Counted from the first letter of the stretch, positions 10,669-22,240 are shown. The stretch is 64,000 bases of DNA from Selaginella moellendorffii (GCF_000143415.4 NW_003314280.1:591262-655261), one strand, 5' to 3'. The notes: a model not told the origin generated them from the letters alone. Made by a program: numbers and translations.

Positions 10669-12964
10669 ATGGGAGCCAAGCGGAGTGATTTCTGGCCGCG
10701 ACAGCTGATCCGGAGGCTGCTCAAGTCCTCCGGGGATCACGAAGCGCTCAGCTGCTCTTCCGACGAGGTGATGAGCGACTATGAAACTGGTATGCCTTTG
10801 TTTTTCCTTCTCGCTTGTGATCGATGGGAAGTTCTTGCAGATGGGTCGGCTCCTCGCGAAGTCCCGGTGATGCTGGTGCGTGGAATTTCCGAGACGCTCT
10901 TCTCGGATCACATCAACATCGAGGAAATCAAGTAAGAAAGACGAAGAAAAACTCTGTTTGTTTAATGCCACTTCTGTGCTTGATGACCGATCTCCTCGCT
11001 TTTCCTCTTCAATGTCTCGCTAGAGTGATGACCGCGACTTGGAATGTTGCTGGACGAAGCCCACCCAGCGATCTGGACGTGGAATCGTGGCTGGGCGCCA
11101 CAACTGAGGAGGAACTGGCCGACATCTACGTGATTGGGTGAGTGATTTTTCTTTTCTCGAAGTGACCGATGGAAGAAGAGACTCTTCTCTCGTCATCCAT
11201 CTCGACCGGCAGCTCCCGAGCTCCTACTAAGAAAAATCCCGCTGTGATCCACCAGGTTCCAAGAGGTAGTCCCGCTAAACGCCGGCAACGTTCTTGGGGG
11301 CGAGCACGAGGGCGCCGCCACGATCAAGTGGGACAACCTCATCAGCCGCGCGCTCAATCGCTCCAAATCGCCCATCCTCCCGCCCGCGGCATCGCACCAC
11401 CGCCGCAGCATCTCGGTGGATCGCGTCAACCTCGCGCTGGTGGCCGATCAACCGATCACCCTCCCACCGGCGGCGGCGGCGCCGCCATCCTCCTCGTGGA
11501 AGAGCAAGCGGCGATCGTCCAAGAAGAGAAACATGGTGGTGATGCCCACCAACGGCGATGGATGGTTCGCCACCGCGCTCTCGGACGAGGACGAGGCGGC
11601 GCTTCCGTCGCAGCAGGGGACGCGATACCTGCGCATTGCGAGCAAACAGATGGTGGGCATCTTCATCTCGGTGTGGGCTCGCGCGGGCATCCAGCCAGCG
11701 ATCCGCAACATCAAGGTCTCGTGCGTGGGCTGTGGATTGATGGGCTATCTCGGCAACAAGGTGAGAACTCTTGCTTGGCTCTCGTCTTGATCGAGTTTGC
11801 ATTGCTTGGTTTCTTTCTTCTTTGATTTGGCTGAGTGATCTAGCTAGCAAGCTAGAGGAGGAGGAGGAGGAGGAGGAAGAACTGACTGTTCTTGGGCAGG
11901 GATCAATCGCGGTGAGCTTGTCCGTGCACGAGACGAGCTTTTGCTTCGTGTGCTCGCATCTCACGTCGGGAGAGAGGGAGGGCGACGAGCTGCGCAGGAA
12001 TGCCGACGTTACGGAGATTCTCCGCCGAACGTGTTTCCATCGCCCAAAGCTCACCTGGCCCGAGATGCCAGAGACAATCATGGGACACGAGTGAGTTCCC
12101 TCGAATCCATTCCCCATATCCATATCCTCGCATTCTTCTTCATTCATTCATTCATTCATTGACAAACAAAAAGCACTAACTTTTTTTCTCTTTTTTGTTT
12201 CTTTCTTCTTTCTTCTTTCAGTCGGATCATCTGGCTCGGCGACCTCAACTATCGGATAGCTCTGCCGGATGCTCAGACCCGGCTGCTCATTTCCAGACGA
12301 GATTGGCAAACGCTTCTGCGGCGCGACCAGGTAACGTGTGCACCGTGCTTTACTTTTCTCCGCGGCCCAGAGCTGGATTTCTTATACTTGTTGTTTGCTC
12401 TCGCCTTGCAGCTGAGGACGGAGAAGATGGCAGGGAGAGTTTTCGATGGCTGGCAAGAGGGCTGCATTGAATTCCCGCCAACTTACAAGTACGTGATTAA
12501 CTCCGACCGATACTCTGGCCTGCTGCTCAAAGCTGGCGAGAAACGAAGAACGCCTGCCTGGTAAGAAGGAATCACAGCTCTCATCCGTGGCATGAAAGGA
12601 GAGAATATAAACTTTTGTGTGCTACCTGTATGTAGGTGCGATCGAATACTTTGGTACGGGAAAGGACTGAGGCAGCTCGAGTACCGGAGATCCGAGTCCA
12701 GGTTCTCCGACCACCGCCCCGTGTCCGCAGTTTTCCTAGCCGAGGTGGACGTGTTGGAGGACTCCAAGCTCAAGAGACTGTGGAGCTTCTCCAAGGCGAA
12801 CGAAAACCTTCTCGCTTTCACGGAGCCGAGCATGGGCCTCGGCAATCAGCAGCAAAGTAACGACTCTGAGGTGCGTGGAAGTATTCCTTCCAGTCGTTGT
12901 TCCTTGTTCTCAGCCGCTCTTTCTTCTTTCTTGGCAGGTTGTATCGGCCATACCTGTGTTCTGA
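10669..12964 (+). CDS. type I inositol polyphosphate 5-phosphatase
   Basis: Nine exons: 10669..10789, 10841..10931, 11024..11137, 11256..11760, 11900..12090, 12222..12330, 12412..12560, 12636..12870, 12938..12964; 513 residues. It removes the 5-phosphate from inositol phosphates or phosphoinositides. The Mg-dependent core is complete: TWNVAG, then [32 protein letters not shown] and [10 protein letters not shown]. The N-terminal [10 protein letters not shown] and the Ser/Arg-rich insert after the first catalytic block (SISVDRVNL to KKRNMVV) are typical of the plant type I subgroup. A 5' UTR intron is likely at 10491-10571, with a CT-rich acceptor tract. The intron after exon 4 holds a GGA repeat near 11853-11880, and that after exon 5 a (CATT)n run near 12140. 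Substrate preference cannot be read from sequence. Confidence 0.93.
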
Positions 12965-13348
12965 GGTTCAAAACCATTGACAGGCAAAACAAATTAGTTC
13001 CTTCCGGAAGTGAAGACCGAAGTGCTCACTCATTCACTCGATCACGTCTTGTACATTCTTCTCTTTTTCTTCTTTCTATGAAAGGTAGTCTGACCGAGCC
13101 GGAAAGCAATGTAAAATATAGCCAGGAGTTCCGGGGCAGCAGTCTTTTTCGAGGGAAGATTTGTTTCTCTCTGGCTGCCTACAACATCCTTGTAATCTGC
13201 TCTACTGCCATCTTACACAAGTAGAGTTCAAGAAAAAAAAAAGAAAAAAAAAGTACCTAGCCTTTCGCTGGTTGCTTCCAGTCTCACAAAAGCTTTCTAG
13301 AAGCTGCAAAGGGCAAACAACAACAGTTAATTCGCGAATGATTTTATT
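12965..13348. other. convergent 3' region of 5-phosphatase and nucleosidase genes
   Basis: 384 bp shared by two convergent 3' ends. It contains A-rich runs near 13230-13252. No independent gene is visible. Confidence 0.4.
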
Positions 13349-14834
13349 TCAAGTATCTGTATGGATCAGTCTCTCTAGGACAAGCTCGAGAACTTTTGAT
13401 GCGTCCACGGTCCAGGCTACATCGACATGGGGCCTCCCAACCCACGGATTCAGGCCGTTCCACCTACAGTGACAAGCTCGTTATACTTGGCAACAGAAGT
13501 GAGAAAGACATGGAGAAACAACAAACTTCTTAAGTCCCATGTCGAACAGTGTGTATCCCCTACAAACTCCCAAAGTTTCCACCCGCAACGCTCCGGATTT
13601 ATAAGAAAAGTAGGATGGTGCGATCAGAGCAGCCAAACACGTAGGGCCATGAACATATATGCCTGCGAATGCCGTCTGGTTTGAGAACAAACAAGAATAG
13701 CTTTTACCATCGAAGAGATCCGACTTCTTGTGCCATTCTCTGTAGAGTTTGCACATCTCGTGCAGAGACCTTTTAGATTCCGTTGAGGAGTCACTCAGCT
13801 TGGACAAGTCGCGCCCTGCCAGTACGAATGGAGGAAGCTTAGAAACCGTGCAGTGTTTGAACAAAGATAGTTTTCCACCTTCCAAGACGACTTGAGTGCT
13901 GACGTTGATTCCAATCACGGTGATGCGAGCTCCGGACGAGAAAACCATGTCGGCAGCCTCTGGATCACAAATTACCTGTGTGACGATCAATCAACGCAAC
14001 ATACACACTCTCAAGTACCGTAAGGACTTACATTGGCTTCTGACGCTGGATTCGCGTTTCCACTCGAGAAAAAGGAACCTCCCAGCACAACTACACGAGC
14101 GACCAGCTTCACAACACACTCCTCCTTTTGAAACGCCTTCAAGAAAGAGAGAAGAGGCGTCACAAGAGCCACAAGGAAAAAATCTACACCTGGGAGAGAT
14201 TCGTAAGCGGCCCAAGTGCGACAATTGTGATCTCCCCTGGATACTTCGAGACTGTGTCCACGAGAAAGTCGCATGCACTCATCGCAGATTTTTTCGTGGC
14301 TGGTTCTGCCGTGGCAATGTTTCCAAGCCCATCCAGGCCATTTGCAAAGTCTTGAATGTATGGAACTCCTCCCTGCAAAGTCCAGCCTTAAGGTGAGAGA
14401 AACAAACAAAAACTTGTCAAGAACTTACTGCCATAGGCTTGATATTTCCTTCCGCGACTGGTACATGTGTCGATCCCATCACTTCAAGCTGGTAGATCGT
14501 AGTGTCATATACTTATAGGAGAAAAGAAAAAACCAAGAATAAAAGAACAAGGGAAACAAAGAAACCAGATGGAGAGCGTTTCTTGTCACATCGGGAGTGT
14601 GGGCGCTTCCAAAGATGGTTGTGATTCCAATCACTTCCACTTCCGGGGAACGAAGAGCCATGATGATCGCCATAGCTGCATCTGAAAACAAACCACAGTA
14701 TCAAAAACCAAAGCCCAAACCGAAGAAAAAAGAAAAAACTAGCTCTTACCGATGCCTGGATCGGCGTCGATAATGATCTTCGTCTTCCTGGATCGCCCAA
14801 AAGCAATGCCTTCATCGTCGCACCGCTCAGGCAT
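13349..14834 (-). CDS. uridine/inosine-type ribonucleoside hydrolase
   Basis: Eight exons on the minus strand: 14834..14750, 14681..14566, 14489..14430, 14372..14190, 14136..14032, 13975..13708, 13662..13527, 13463..13349; 355 residues. It cleaves nucleosides to base and ribose in the salvage pathway. The family Asp cluster lies at the N-terminus (IIIDADPGID, completed across the first intron). It is followed by SPEVEVIGITT, NGLDGLGN, IVALGPLTNLS, ARVVVLGG, NPASEAN..CDPEAADMVF, the substrate loop WHKKSD..IYVHGPT, and a final WTVD segment as in plant URH1. Intron 6 is only 45 nt and is open and in frame if retained. The gene is convergent with the 5-phosphatase. Cytosolic location is inferred from the lack of a leader. 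Confidence 0.9.
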
Positions 14835-14949
14835 TTGATTGCGCTTTTCAGAACACCGTGGGTTAAACCAAAGCCTGTATATATTTCATTTAACCAGTTC
14901 GTTTTTGCGTTTTTCCGTGTCGTCTAACAAAACTTCGGCTCTACAGTAG

Positions 14950-16474
14950 CTATTCCTTCTGCGGCCTCCGGCGAGGAGGAATTCCCAGCCACAGCTTCAT
15001 CCCGTCGTAAACCACAAATCCAATCGCCACCGAAGGTACGATCTACAGCGACGAAGATAAAAAATGAAAGAACAGAGAAGGACCCAGCCAGACCTTGAGG
15101 TAGTTTATAGTCACACCCGAGAACGTTTGCTTCCAGCCTTGGTTCCGCACCACCGAAGAGAGAGCGTCCAAGGTTCCCTTGAATGCTTTCTCCTGCGTCC
15201 CACTCGCGGGTGCTGGCTGGACCTGTGTTTCGAAAAGACAATCAATCGTCACAAAGCAAGACAACGTTGCTAAAGCTTTACCTGCATCTGCCGCCGAACA
15301 ACGTCCAAGGGATACGTGAAAGTTTGTCCCACCAGACCCGCCACCGCTCCACACGCGAGTTTCGCGAAGAGAGAGTTTTCGTGCTCGCTAGACAGATGAC
15401 CTTGCAGGCTTTCGTACAGGTAGAACTTGAGCCCCGCGTAAGGCAGAATTCCATACAGCGTTGGGCCTGGAAATCGAGATTAGAATGAAGGAAGCTCTGG
15501 AGGTTGCTGGAGGCTCTTACATAGTCCACGATACAACCCACGGATCCCGCTTTGCCTGTACACCGACTGGAAGACGCTACCAAGATCGCTATAAGTAGCG
15601 TGCGGATTTGTCGCCTGCGTGACACAAGAGTGGGAAGTTAAGTATGATGCTACGATGCAGCGACGATGCAACCTGGTAAGCTAATCTGGTACGAGCAAGA
15701 TCCAAAGGATATGTACAAAGAACAGCGGTACCTCCTGCCAAAGATCCGGCGAAAAGGTGAACGGAAGGCCCGGCAGAGGGACACTTGTCGACTAACCATT
15801 GACGGTATCTCTCGTACGTCATGAAATGCAATGCCGCGTAAGGAACTATCCTTATCACGGCTGCTCCGTTGCCTCTGCCAAAATACACAACGTCAGCTTC
15901 ACAGCACAGAGAAAAACACTCTCAATAGTACTTCCATCCAATCAGCTAAAACATGAAAACTCGCAACAGGCTTTCAATGCAACATAGATTAAGGAAGCGA
16001 GGACAAATCATGTCCAGACAAAGCACTTTCGACCAATAATCTATGACTTCCAATCAAACTAGCAGGAAGAAGACTTCTTTTCGTTTTTCTCAGACAAACA
16101 AACAGAAGCAAAACAGAAAAGAATCGCGATGCACCTGTAGAGGCCCCAGAAGCCTTCGGTCTTATGAATGTGTCTCAACGATCGCAAAATTCCCATGCTC
16201 TGGAAATTGCCAAGCCGGGTCTGCCACAAAAAAGATAAAAATAAAAAAAATCCTCGTCGATTCCAAAACAAAGAGTGGAAAGAAGAGAAATATTCGCAAG
16301 TACCTGGAAAAGAATCTTGACACGCTCCAGAGGCGCCACGGCGGTCTTGGCGAAGCCGCCCGCGATGCCCCCGGCGATGAATTCCCTCATGTAGATCGGC
16401 ATGGAGTCGCGGAGGAGCACCACGCCCTTGGTGTCGCTGGCGCCATTGAGATTGAGCTCCGCTTGCCCCGTCAT
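14950..16474 (-). CDS. mitochondrial CoA transporter (mitochondrial carrier family)
   Basis: Seven minus-strand exons: 16474..16304, 16220..16135, 15874..15673, 15614..15521, 15466..15282, 15222..15094, 15042..14950; 319 residues. Three tandem carrier repeats give six membrane helices. The signatures are PLERVK, PLDLAR and PLDVVR. The sequence around each ([56 protein letters not shown]) closely follows the plant CoA carriers CoAc1/CoAc2 from memory, so the likely job is CoA import across the inner mitochondrial membrane. The first exon starts 109 bp from the divergent gene at 16584, suggesting a shared promoter. Intron 2 (260 nt) is the only long one. Confidence 0.92.
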
Positions 16475-16583
16475 GGCGATGGCGCTGGCGTTGGCGCTGT
16501 GCCTGCGCCCTCGGCTCCCACATTCGAAGAATTAGGGTTAAAGAGGAGATTTTAGGGATTTTTGCCCCTTGTGTTAGGGTTCT
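16475..16583. promoter_or_regulatory. short bidirectional promoter with two telo-box motifs
   Basis: Only 109 bp separates two divergent start codons. TTAGGGTT occurs at 16533-16540 and 16574-16581 (AACCCTAA on the other strand). Telo-boxes are common near the start of plant housekeeping genes. Confidence 0.55.
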
Positions 16584-17834
16584 ATGGAAGCAGCAGCTCG
16601 AAGCGAAGGGAGCACGAGCTCGGCGTCCTCGGAGCCTCAATCCATGCTCGCGCAGGTAGAAGTCAATCCCTCTCATTCTCTCAAGCATCTCTTTCACAGG
16701 GGGACGAGCCTCTGATTAGGGCTGCGGAATCCAGAGTCACAGACATTCTCCAGCAGTTTGTGAGAGATGTGGAGACCCGGATTGCGTCGTCGCTCAAGGA
16801 GGCGGCCAGCGACGTGGTGTCGCATTTGGGAAAGGAGGCGGCATCGAGATTAGTCGCTGCCGAGAGGAAGGTGGCGTTTCTGGAGCAGGAGCTCGTCGGC
16901 GCCAAGGAGCAAGCCTTGTCGATGCTGCTCCGGCTCAAGCATCACACTGATTCTCAGGTGATGTAGGTAATTCTCGCTAGAAATCCCCGTGCTGTGCTGA
17001 AGCTCTTGGAGCTTTTGCTTCTTTTCTTTGCAGATTTTGGATCTCGAGAAGCTCCTCGTGGCTGAGAGGAGACGAGCCGACGATGCCGAAGCCAAAGTCG
17101 CGGCTTTGCACGAGACGCTGAGGCGTGCCAAGAGAAAAGGTGGAGGAGAATCTACGAGTGGAAGAGGAGTAAAGCACTCCCACTCTGGAGAGGCGACAGT
17201 GAACCAGGAGGAGATGTCCGACAGCCTCGCGCTCATAGCCGGTGTGGCCTGCGACGTGATGCAGCAGCCCAGGAACAACAACGAACAGTCCGACCAAGAC
17301 AACGATTGTTCTTCGCTCTCGGAAAAGCTGAGAAACTCGGAGGAGCTGGAGGGTGACGAGCGCGAGAGCCCAAGCCACAACGCCAGCGTCGCCGCCAACG
17401 TCAGCACACGGAAGAGGAAGAGGAAGTCGAGATCTATTGCGGAGGAGCGGCAGCGGCAGCCCGAGGCCTCGGCGGACGAGCACAAGAGCGAGGACGAGGA
17501 GGACAACGACGACGACGATGCCTCGGTCGAGAACGGGGATTCGAGCGAGAGGAAGAGGCCGGCCTCTGCGCGGCAGCAGCGAAACTCCAAGCGGAAGAGC
17601 AGGCAGATTTCTACGTCGGAGAAGCTGACCCGGTTGATGGTCGGGAGCAAACGAGCTCGGGGAAAGGCCGGTCGAGCGGACAAGAAATCGGCCTCGGTGC
17701 CCGAGTCTTCCTCTCGGGATAGCCGGAGACTAATGCAAGGTGCTCGCCAGGTACACGAAACCAGAACGGTGCTTTAGCTTGGCTGACTTTCGTTTTTCAA
17801 GCAGCTCTTCTCGATGGCCGAGAAGAAATGGTGA
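16584..17834 (+). CDS. coiled-coil, highly charged probable nuclear protein of unknown function
   Basis: Four exons: 16584..16655, 16700..16957, 17034..17750, 17805..17834; about 358 residues. Residues 25-150 form a long amphipathic coiled coil (ILQQFVRDVETRIASSLKEA, then a Leu-rich heptad stretch around ILDLEKLLVAERRRADDAE). The C-terminal half is low complexity with Asp/Glu blocks and Lys/Arg clusters such as TRKRKRKSR, which look like nuclear localisation signals. I place the stop in a fourth exon reading LFSMAEKKW, because the intron 17751-17804 has a good acceptor and normal size; without it the ORF would stop at 17777. The 44-nt first intron is short. No enzymatic domain is visible and no function is proposed. 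Confidence 0.75.
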
Positions 17835-17907
17835 TGGACGAAACAAAGCTCAACTCGCGAGCAGTCAAGAGCAGCTAGAACGAACCCTCTCTAGCGAGGT
17901 CGTGGTG

Positions 17908-18360
17908 TCACTCGTAGAACTTTTGGACGGAGGCCTTTGGTCGCAGCACTTGGGACCTGAATTGAGATGTGGCTTTTGGATTCGAGAGGTACTTGTCGTA
18001 TACATTTGGATCCGGTTTGAGATGATCATCGTGGACGCCTTCTTCTCCTTCGGCAGCTACACGGTCACAGAAAGCGAGTGAGATGATCGAAGAGAAGAAA
18101 TCTCGCTTGCCATGATTGATGGTGCTGCTAAGTTTGTCGAGAGCACCATTGTCACCGTTCTCCGTAGGAGGCGGCGGAGAGTTGTTCTTGGGTCGCGAAG
18201 AAAAGAGAATCACTGTGAATGTGAGAGCACCACCGATCAAGCCACCGCCGCTTCTCGTCGCGATCATTACGATCGTTGCGACACTGGCCGCTGCAAGCCA
18301 CGGTGCACGGATAGTAGGGTTTATGGAAAGTATGAATTGGAGGAGATCGTGGCCGTCCAT
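17908..18360 (-). CDS. small putative membrane protein, unknown
   Basis: Open single-exon frame of 150 residues on the minus strand, between a convergent gene (73 bp away) and a divergent one (106 bp). Two hydrophobic segments near residues 19-35 and 38-54 (WLAAASVATIVMIA, GGGLIGGALTFTVILF) are joined by a Gly-rich turn. A Pro-rich linker and a charged tail follow. I do not recognise the family. An intron ending CCGTGTAG near 18055 is possible, which would remove part of the middle. It fits the spacing of real genes here, but its reality is inferred only from length, position and composition. Confidence 0.5.
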   Translation of the reverse strand: MDGHDLLQFILSINPTIRAPWLAAASVATIVMIATRSGGGLIGGALTFTVILFSSRPKNNSPPPPTENGDNGALDKLSSTINHGKRDFFSSIISLAFCDRVAAEGEEGVHDDHLKPDPNVYDKYLSNPKATSQFRSQVLRPKASVQKFYE

Positions 18361-18466
18361 TCTGTTTCCCTTGCCTAGTTGGCAAATCCGACGTGGCTCG
18401 TACTTTCAGCTGAATCGGCTAACCACCAGGAGCCCTAAAATTCCGTGGAGGAGCCATGCTACTATC

Positions 18467-18991
18467 ATGGTGCGTGACTTCCCCTCTCTTTTTTCCCTCT
18501 TTGATTCTCACAGGGAGGATCTTTCATAGAGTGAAGCTCAAGGGGCATTGAGTCGAATCAATGGCTTGCAGGTATGGAGATTGCTCGATCGCACAGGCAT
18601 TTCTTATTGGACTTCCACTTGTGTAGGATGTGATTGGAACGATGATTGTAGCAGCGAATGGAAATGTATTGCGAACTACACTGCCTCAGGTAAGAGGAGA
18701 GATCAATCACATCCGGATCAAGGAGTTCTCCCACCTTGTGTCTACTAGGATCTGGCTTTCAAGTATGCGACGAAGATCCCGAGCTTGGCAGCCATGGCTC
18801 GCAGCGGCGTTCGCGAGCTCGACCCCCAGAATGATCTCCAGATGCTGAGGATAAAGACGCTGCTCCACGAGATAATTGTCATAGCCGAGCCTCTGTTTAC
18901 GCTCTTGGTGGTCCAGAATTGCAAGGAGAAAGACCCCACGCCCGAGAGCTCTTCTTCACCCGACGAGGACAAAGAATCGTCCAGCGAGTAG
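18467..18991 (+). CDS. roadblock/LC7-type dynein light chain
   Basis: Four exons: 18467..18469 (ATG only), 18530..18571, 18627..18689, 18749..18991; 116 residues. The roadblock fold is recognised from SRINGLQDVIGTMIVAANG, VLRTTLP, VRELDPQNDLQMLRIKT and HEIIVIAEPLFTLLVVQN. LC7 proteins dimerise and bind dynein intermediate chains or act in GTPase-regulating complexes. Most seed plants lack cytoplasmic dynein but keep roadblock proteins; lycophytes make motile sperm, so a flagellar role is possible (inference). The C-terminal 20 residues are acidic and Ser-rich, beyond the usual family length. The start codon directly abuts the first intron, so the first exon is the least certain part. Confidence 0.88.
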
Positions 18992-19105
18992 CTCGACCGT
19001 CTCCACTAGAAGTTTTCTCGAGAAAAAAATGCACCTGTACACTGTTGCTTCATCGTCGTCATGGTTTGGAAATCCTGTAGAGAAAGCCACTCACAATGAC
19101 GCGAA

Positions 19106-20464
19106 TCAAATCGAAAGCATGTTATACTTCTCTGGAAGGCGAGATTGTTGGTCTAGAGCTTGTCGAAACTCGGCGATCAAATCTCCAGCTCGAGCCAGGC
19201 CTTCGAGACGAGGACGCGGTGAGCTCCTATCACCCAGTGTCTTCACTAGAGCGCTCCCGATGATAACTCCGTTGGCCCCCCACTTGGCAATCTACACGAA
19301 GTGAGATTAGAGAGTTCTACGAGATGTTGCTCTTGTTCTTGTTCTTACTTGCGTTGCATGCTCGGGTCTTGAGATCCCAAACCCAACAGCGATGGGAATG
19401 TCGGTAAGCTGTGGCAGATACACTCGAATTAGCACGAAGAACACCGGCACTGTGGATACAAACCTCTTTCAACTCCTTCAGAAGGACCTCGACTTGGCCG
19501 TTGACAGTGGGACGAGGCCCAGTTAGTCCGGTGGAGCTCACCTGGATTGGATCATGAGATGTTACACACAAGATTTAAGTAAGAAAAGTCGAAGCTCTCA
19601 CCAGATAAATGAAGCCCCGTGAGAGTGCCGCTATCTCTTGCAACCTTCTCCTGGAACTCGTGGGTGTAGCCAACAGTACCTGTCCAAATCCAAAGTGATT
19701 CATGAGTTCCAACTTCCAAAGCAAAGTTCTAAAAGATTCTAGTGTAAAAAATGTTTCTCACGAGCTCAATGTCGTAGTCTGCGGCTAGCAGAGCAAACGC
19801 CCGAGTTGCTTCGGGTGGAAGATCCGGAACGATAAGGCCTGAAGAATCTCCAAGATGTAAATTTCGTTGCGATGAACGAGAGATTTCATACCAGAAACAT
19901 CAGCTGCCTTGATGTCTCGAAAGAAACGTTGAGCACCACACTCGCTTATGGTCTCAAAGTACGTCAATAAAACCAGTGGCGAAGACAGCGTCGGGGCAAC
20001 CTCGCAGACCATGGACAGAACAGATTCTAGATTCGTGCCGTTTTCTGTCGACTTCGTAACCGAATTCTGGATGAACCATTGACAAAGAGAAAAAAACACA
20101 TAAGAAAACAAAATTTGAGAAGAACGATGATTGTAGAAATCTTACGCGTATTATTGGACCGTCCGCGAAAGGATTTGAGCAAGGGATTCCAAGCTCGATC
20201 ACATCGGCACCTCCGGCAGCTAGCAGCCGGAGTGCGTCGGCAGTAGTATCGAGACTTGGGCAGCCAGCGGTGAGGTATGGGATCAAAGCCCGCTGCAAGG
20301 AAACAGAACAATGGGGCTTTTCAGCCAACATTTTTAAGCACTCCTACCTTGTTTTTCATCTGAAGTTGTGAAAGTTTCAGGCCCACTTTTCCCAGTTTTT
20401 TATGATTATCGATCGCAATGCCATGGGCATGGGGAGCACAAGAAGGTAAGGTTAGCAAATCCAT
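19106..20464 (-). CDS. tryptophan synthase alpha subunit-like, no clear transit peptide (indole-3-glycerol phosphate lyase type)
   Basis: Eight minus-strand exons: 20464..20348, 20292..20146, 20066..19892, 19838..19762, 19679..19602, 19541..19464, 19408..19349, 19291..19106; 305 residues. It should split indole-3-glycerol phosphate into indole and glyceraldehyde 3-phosphate. The catalytic Glu (VIELGIP) and Asp (FADGP) are present, as are [30 protein letters not shown] and [13 protein letters not shown]. The 39-residue leader is short and unlike the plastid leader of its paralogue at 46400..47835, so a cytosolic protein is likely. Its exon 3 equals exons 3 and 4 of the paralogue. The usual YSDPLADGP loop reads CSNPFADGP, with Asp replaced by Asn at a position that in bacteria contacts the beta subunit. 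Confidence 0.88.
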
Positions 20465-20935
20465 CAAATGTTTGTGCATATATTCTTTCGATGAGCTCTT
20501 CTTATAAAGTGTGAGGCTTGTACTGTATTAGAACGCTGTTTTACACGAGACTTGTTACTTGAGCAAACGTGGAAAATATGAAACAATATGAGTGGCTGTT
20601 GATGTTTCAACAACCAATTGAAAACTGATGGAAGTGTTTACATTGTTTTCAAATGGCCATATGTGAAAATGATATAAGCCATTTTCGTCTAGAGCAACAA
20701 GAAAGTTTGGTATATTTGAACAGCACCATTCTTTTGTCTCTTTATATATGGCAAATCATTTTTTTATTAACACTTGCCCCACCACATATGGTATATATGG
20801 CAACCAATTCGTTATTAACACTTGCCCAAAGAGGAAGGTTATATAACACCACATATGGCAGGATTAGGATTGGCTTCTTTTTAGGTAAAGTATGAAAAAG
20901 ACTTCGATAAAAGGTGGGTAAAACTTGTGAAATAG

Positions 20936-21330
20936 TCAAGTCTTGTAAATATGTTTTTGGTTTGCTTAAGCAAACATGTATGGTAGTGGATATATTTAGA
21001 ATATATTTGAATATTCTAGGATATTTTATATCTAACGGTTGTTATTCATTTAGATTAATATTGTATTTATAATTTATAAACTTTCTTAAACCTTTACAAA
21101 CTCAAGTCTTCTAAATATTTTTTTGGTTTGCTTAAGCAAACTTGAGTGGATATACCTAGAATATATTTAGATATTCTAGGATATTCTATCATCTAATGAT
21201 TGTTATTCATTTAAATTAATATTTTATTTATAATTTATAAAATTTCTTAAACCTTATCTTTTTATTCTATCATTTGATGGTTGATATGCAATAAGATTAA
21301 TCTTGTGTTTATGAATTACAAACATACTTA
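20936..21330. repeat. tandem repeat, unit about 165 bp, 2.4 copies, with 16-bp palindrome
   Basis: Unit 1 (20936-21100) and unit 2 (21102-21258) share TCAAGTCTT, the perfect palindrome GTTTGCTTAAGCAAAC (20960-20975 and 21126-21141), GTGGATATA, ATTCTAGGATATT and GTTGTTATTCATTT in the same order. A partial third unit follows to about 21330. Part of the unit recurs inverted at 62380-62445. Confidence 0.85.
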
Positions 21331-21961
21331 TAATTATAAACTTTATTTGATCAATTGGATTAATAAGTAATTATAATACTATTATTAAGCAAACCAAGTG
21401 TTGCTACATACAACACATAGCAATTTATTTTCATTTATGATCATGCATAAGCATGCATTTTCATCTTGCCACATATACATATTTTTCCATCTAGTGCCAC
21501 GTATGGAATATAGCTCAGCTTCGATGCAATAGAGCTAAGTATACCCCCACTCTTAGGACATTTAAATATTAATTTCCAATATTGATATATTTAATCACTA
21601 ATAAAAGTTCAACTAAAGAACAGTTTCGATACCAAATTATAAGTGATTAATTTTTTATTCTAATTTAATCATTTAACCACATGTTTGACCGCATAAAGGA
21701 GTCTCACTCACAACCTCTATAATTCCTTATCCCGACTTGAGGACTTACTACCCTCTGAAGGGTCACTTCAAAGTAACACCATCTTACACTTGGTCCAAGT
21801 GCTTTATGTGTCTAGTTACATTATAAACACCCAAGGGTATTTTTGACATATCAATTTATAAACTTTCATAAATTTATGTTTATCTAGCCTTAGGCTTCTT
21901 AGTGGTTATATCATCAACCACTATATAGATGTAACCTTCTTTAATCACACTAACCTTTTCT

Positions 21962-22240
21962 GACCAAATTTGTTCCACTAAAGTTCAACTTATATACTCT
22001 CCTTATTATACTTTTGGAACCCCCACTTAAAAGATAATTATTTTGGGTTTCATTGCATGACTTGTATTAGTAATCATACTTAGTCTTGCACTCGTACCCA
22101 GGGCCAAACTAGTTCCACTAAAGTTCAACCTTTATACTCTCCCTATTATACTTTTGGAATCCCCACTTATAAGATAATTGCTTTGGGTTTTCATTGCATG
22201 ACTTGTATTAGTATTCAGATTTAGTCTCAAACTCATATTT
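21962..22240. repeat. 140-bp tandem duplication
   Basis: Both copies contain TTCCACTAAAGTTCAAC (21973 and 22113), TACTTTTGGAA, AAGATAATT, TTTGGGTTT and ATTGCATGACTTGTATTAGT at matching offsets. They differ at scattered positions. Confidence 0.85.

Noticed and set aside
11275-12147. Minus-strand ORF of 290 codons
   Set aside because: Antisense to the 5-phosphatase exons, with codon bias explained by them.
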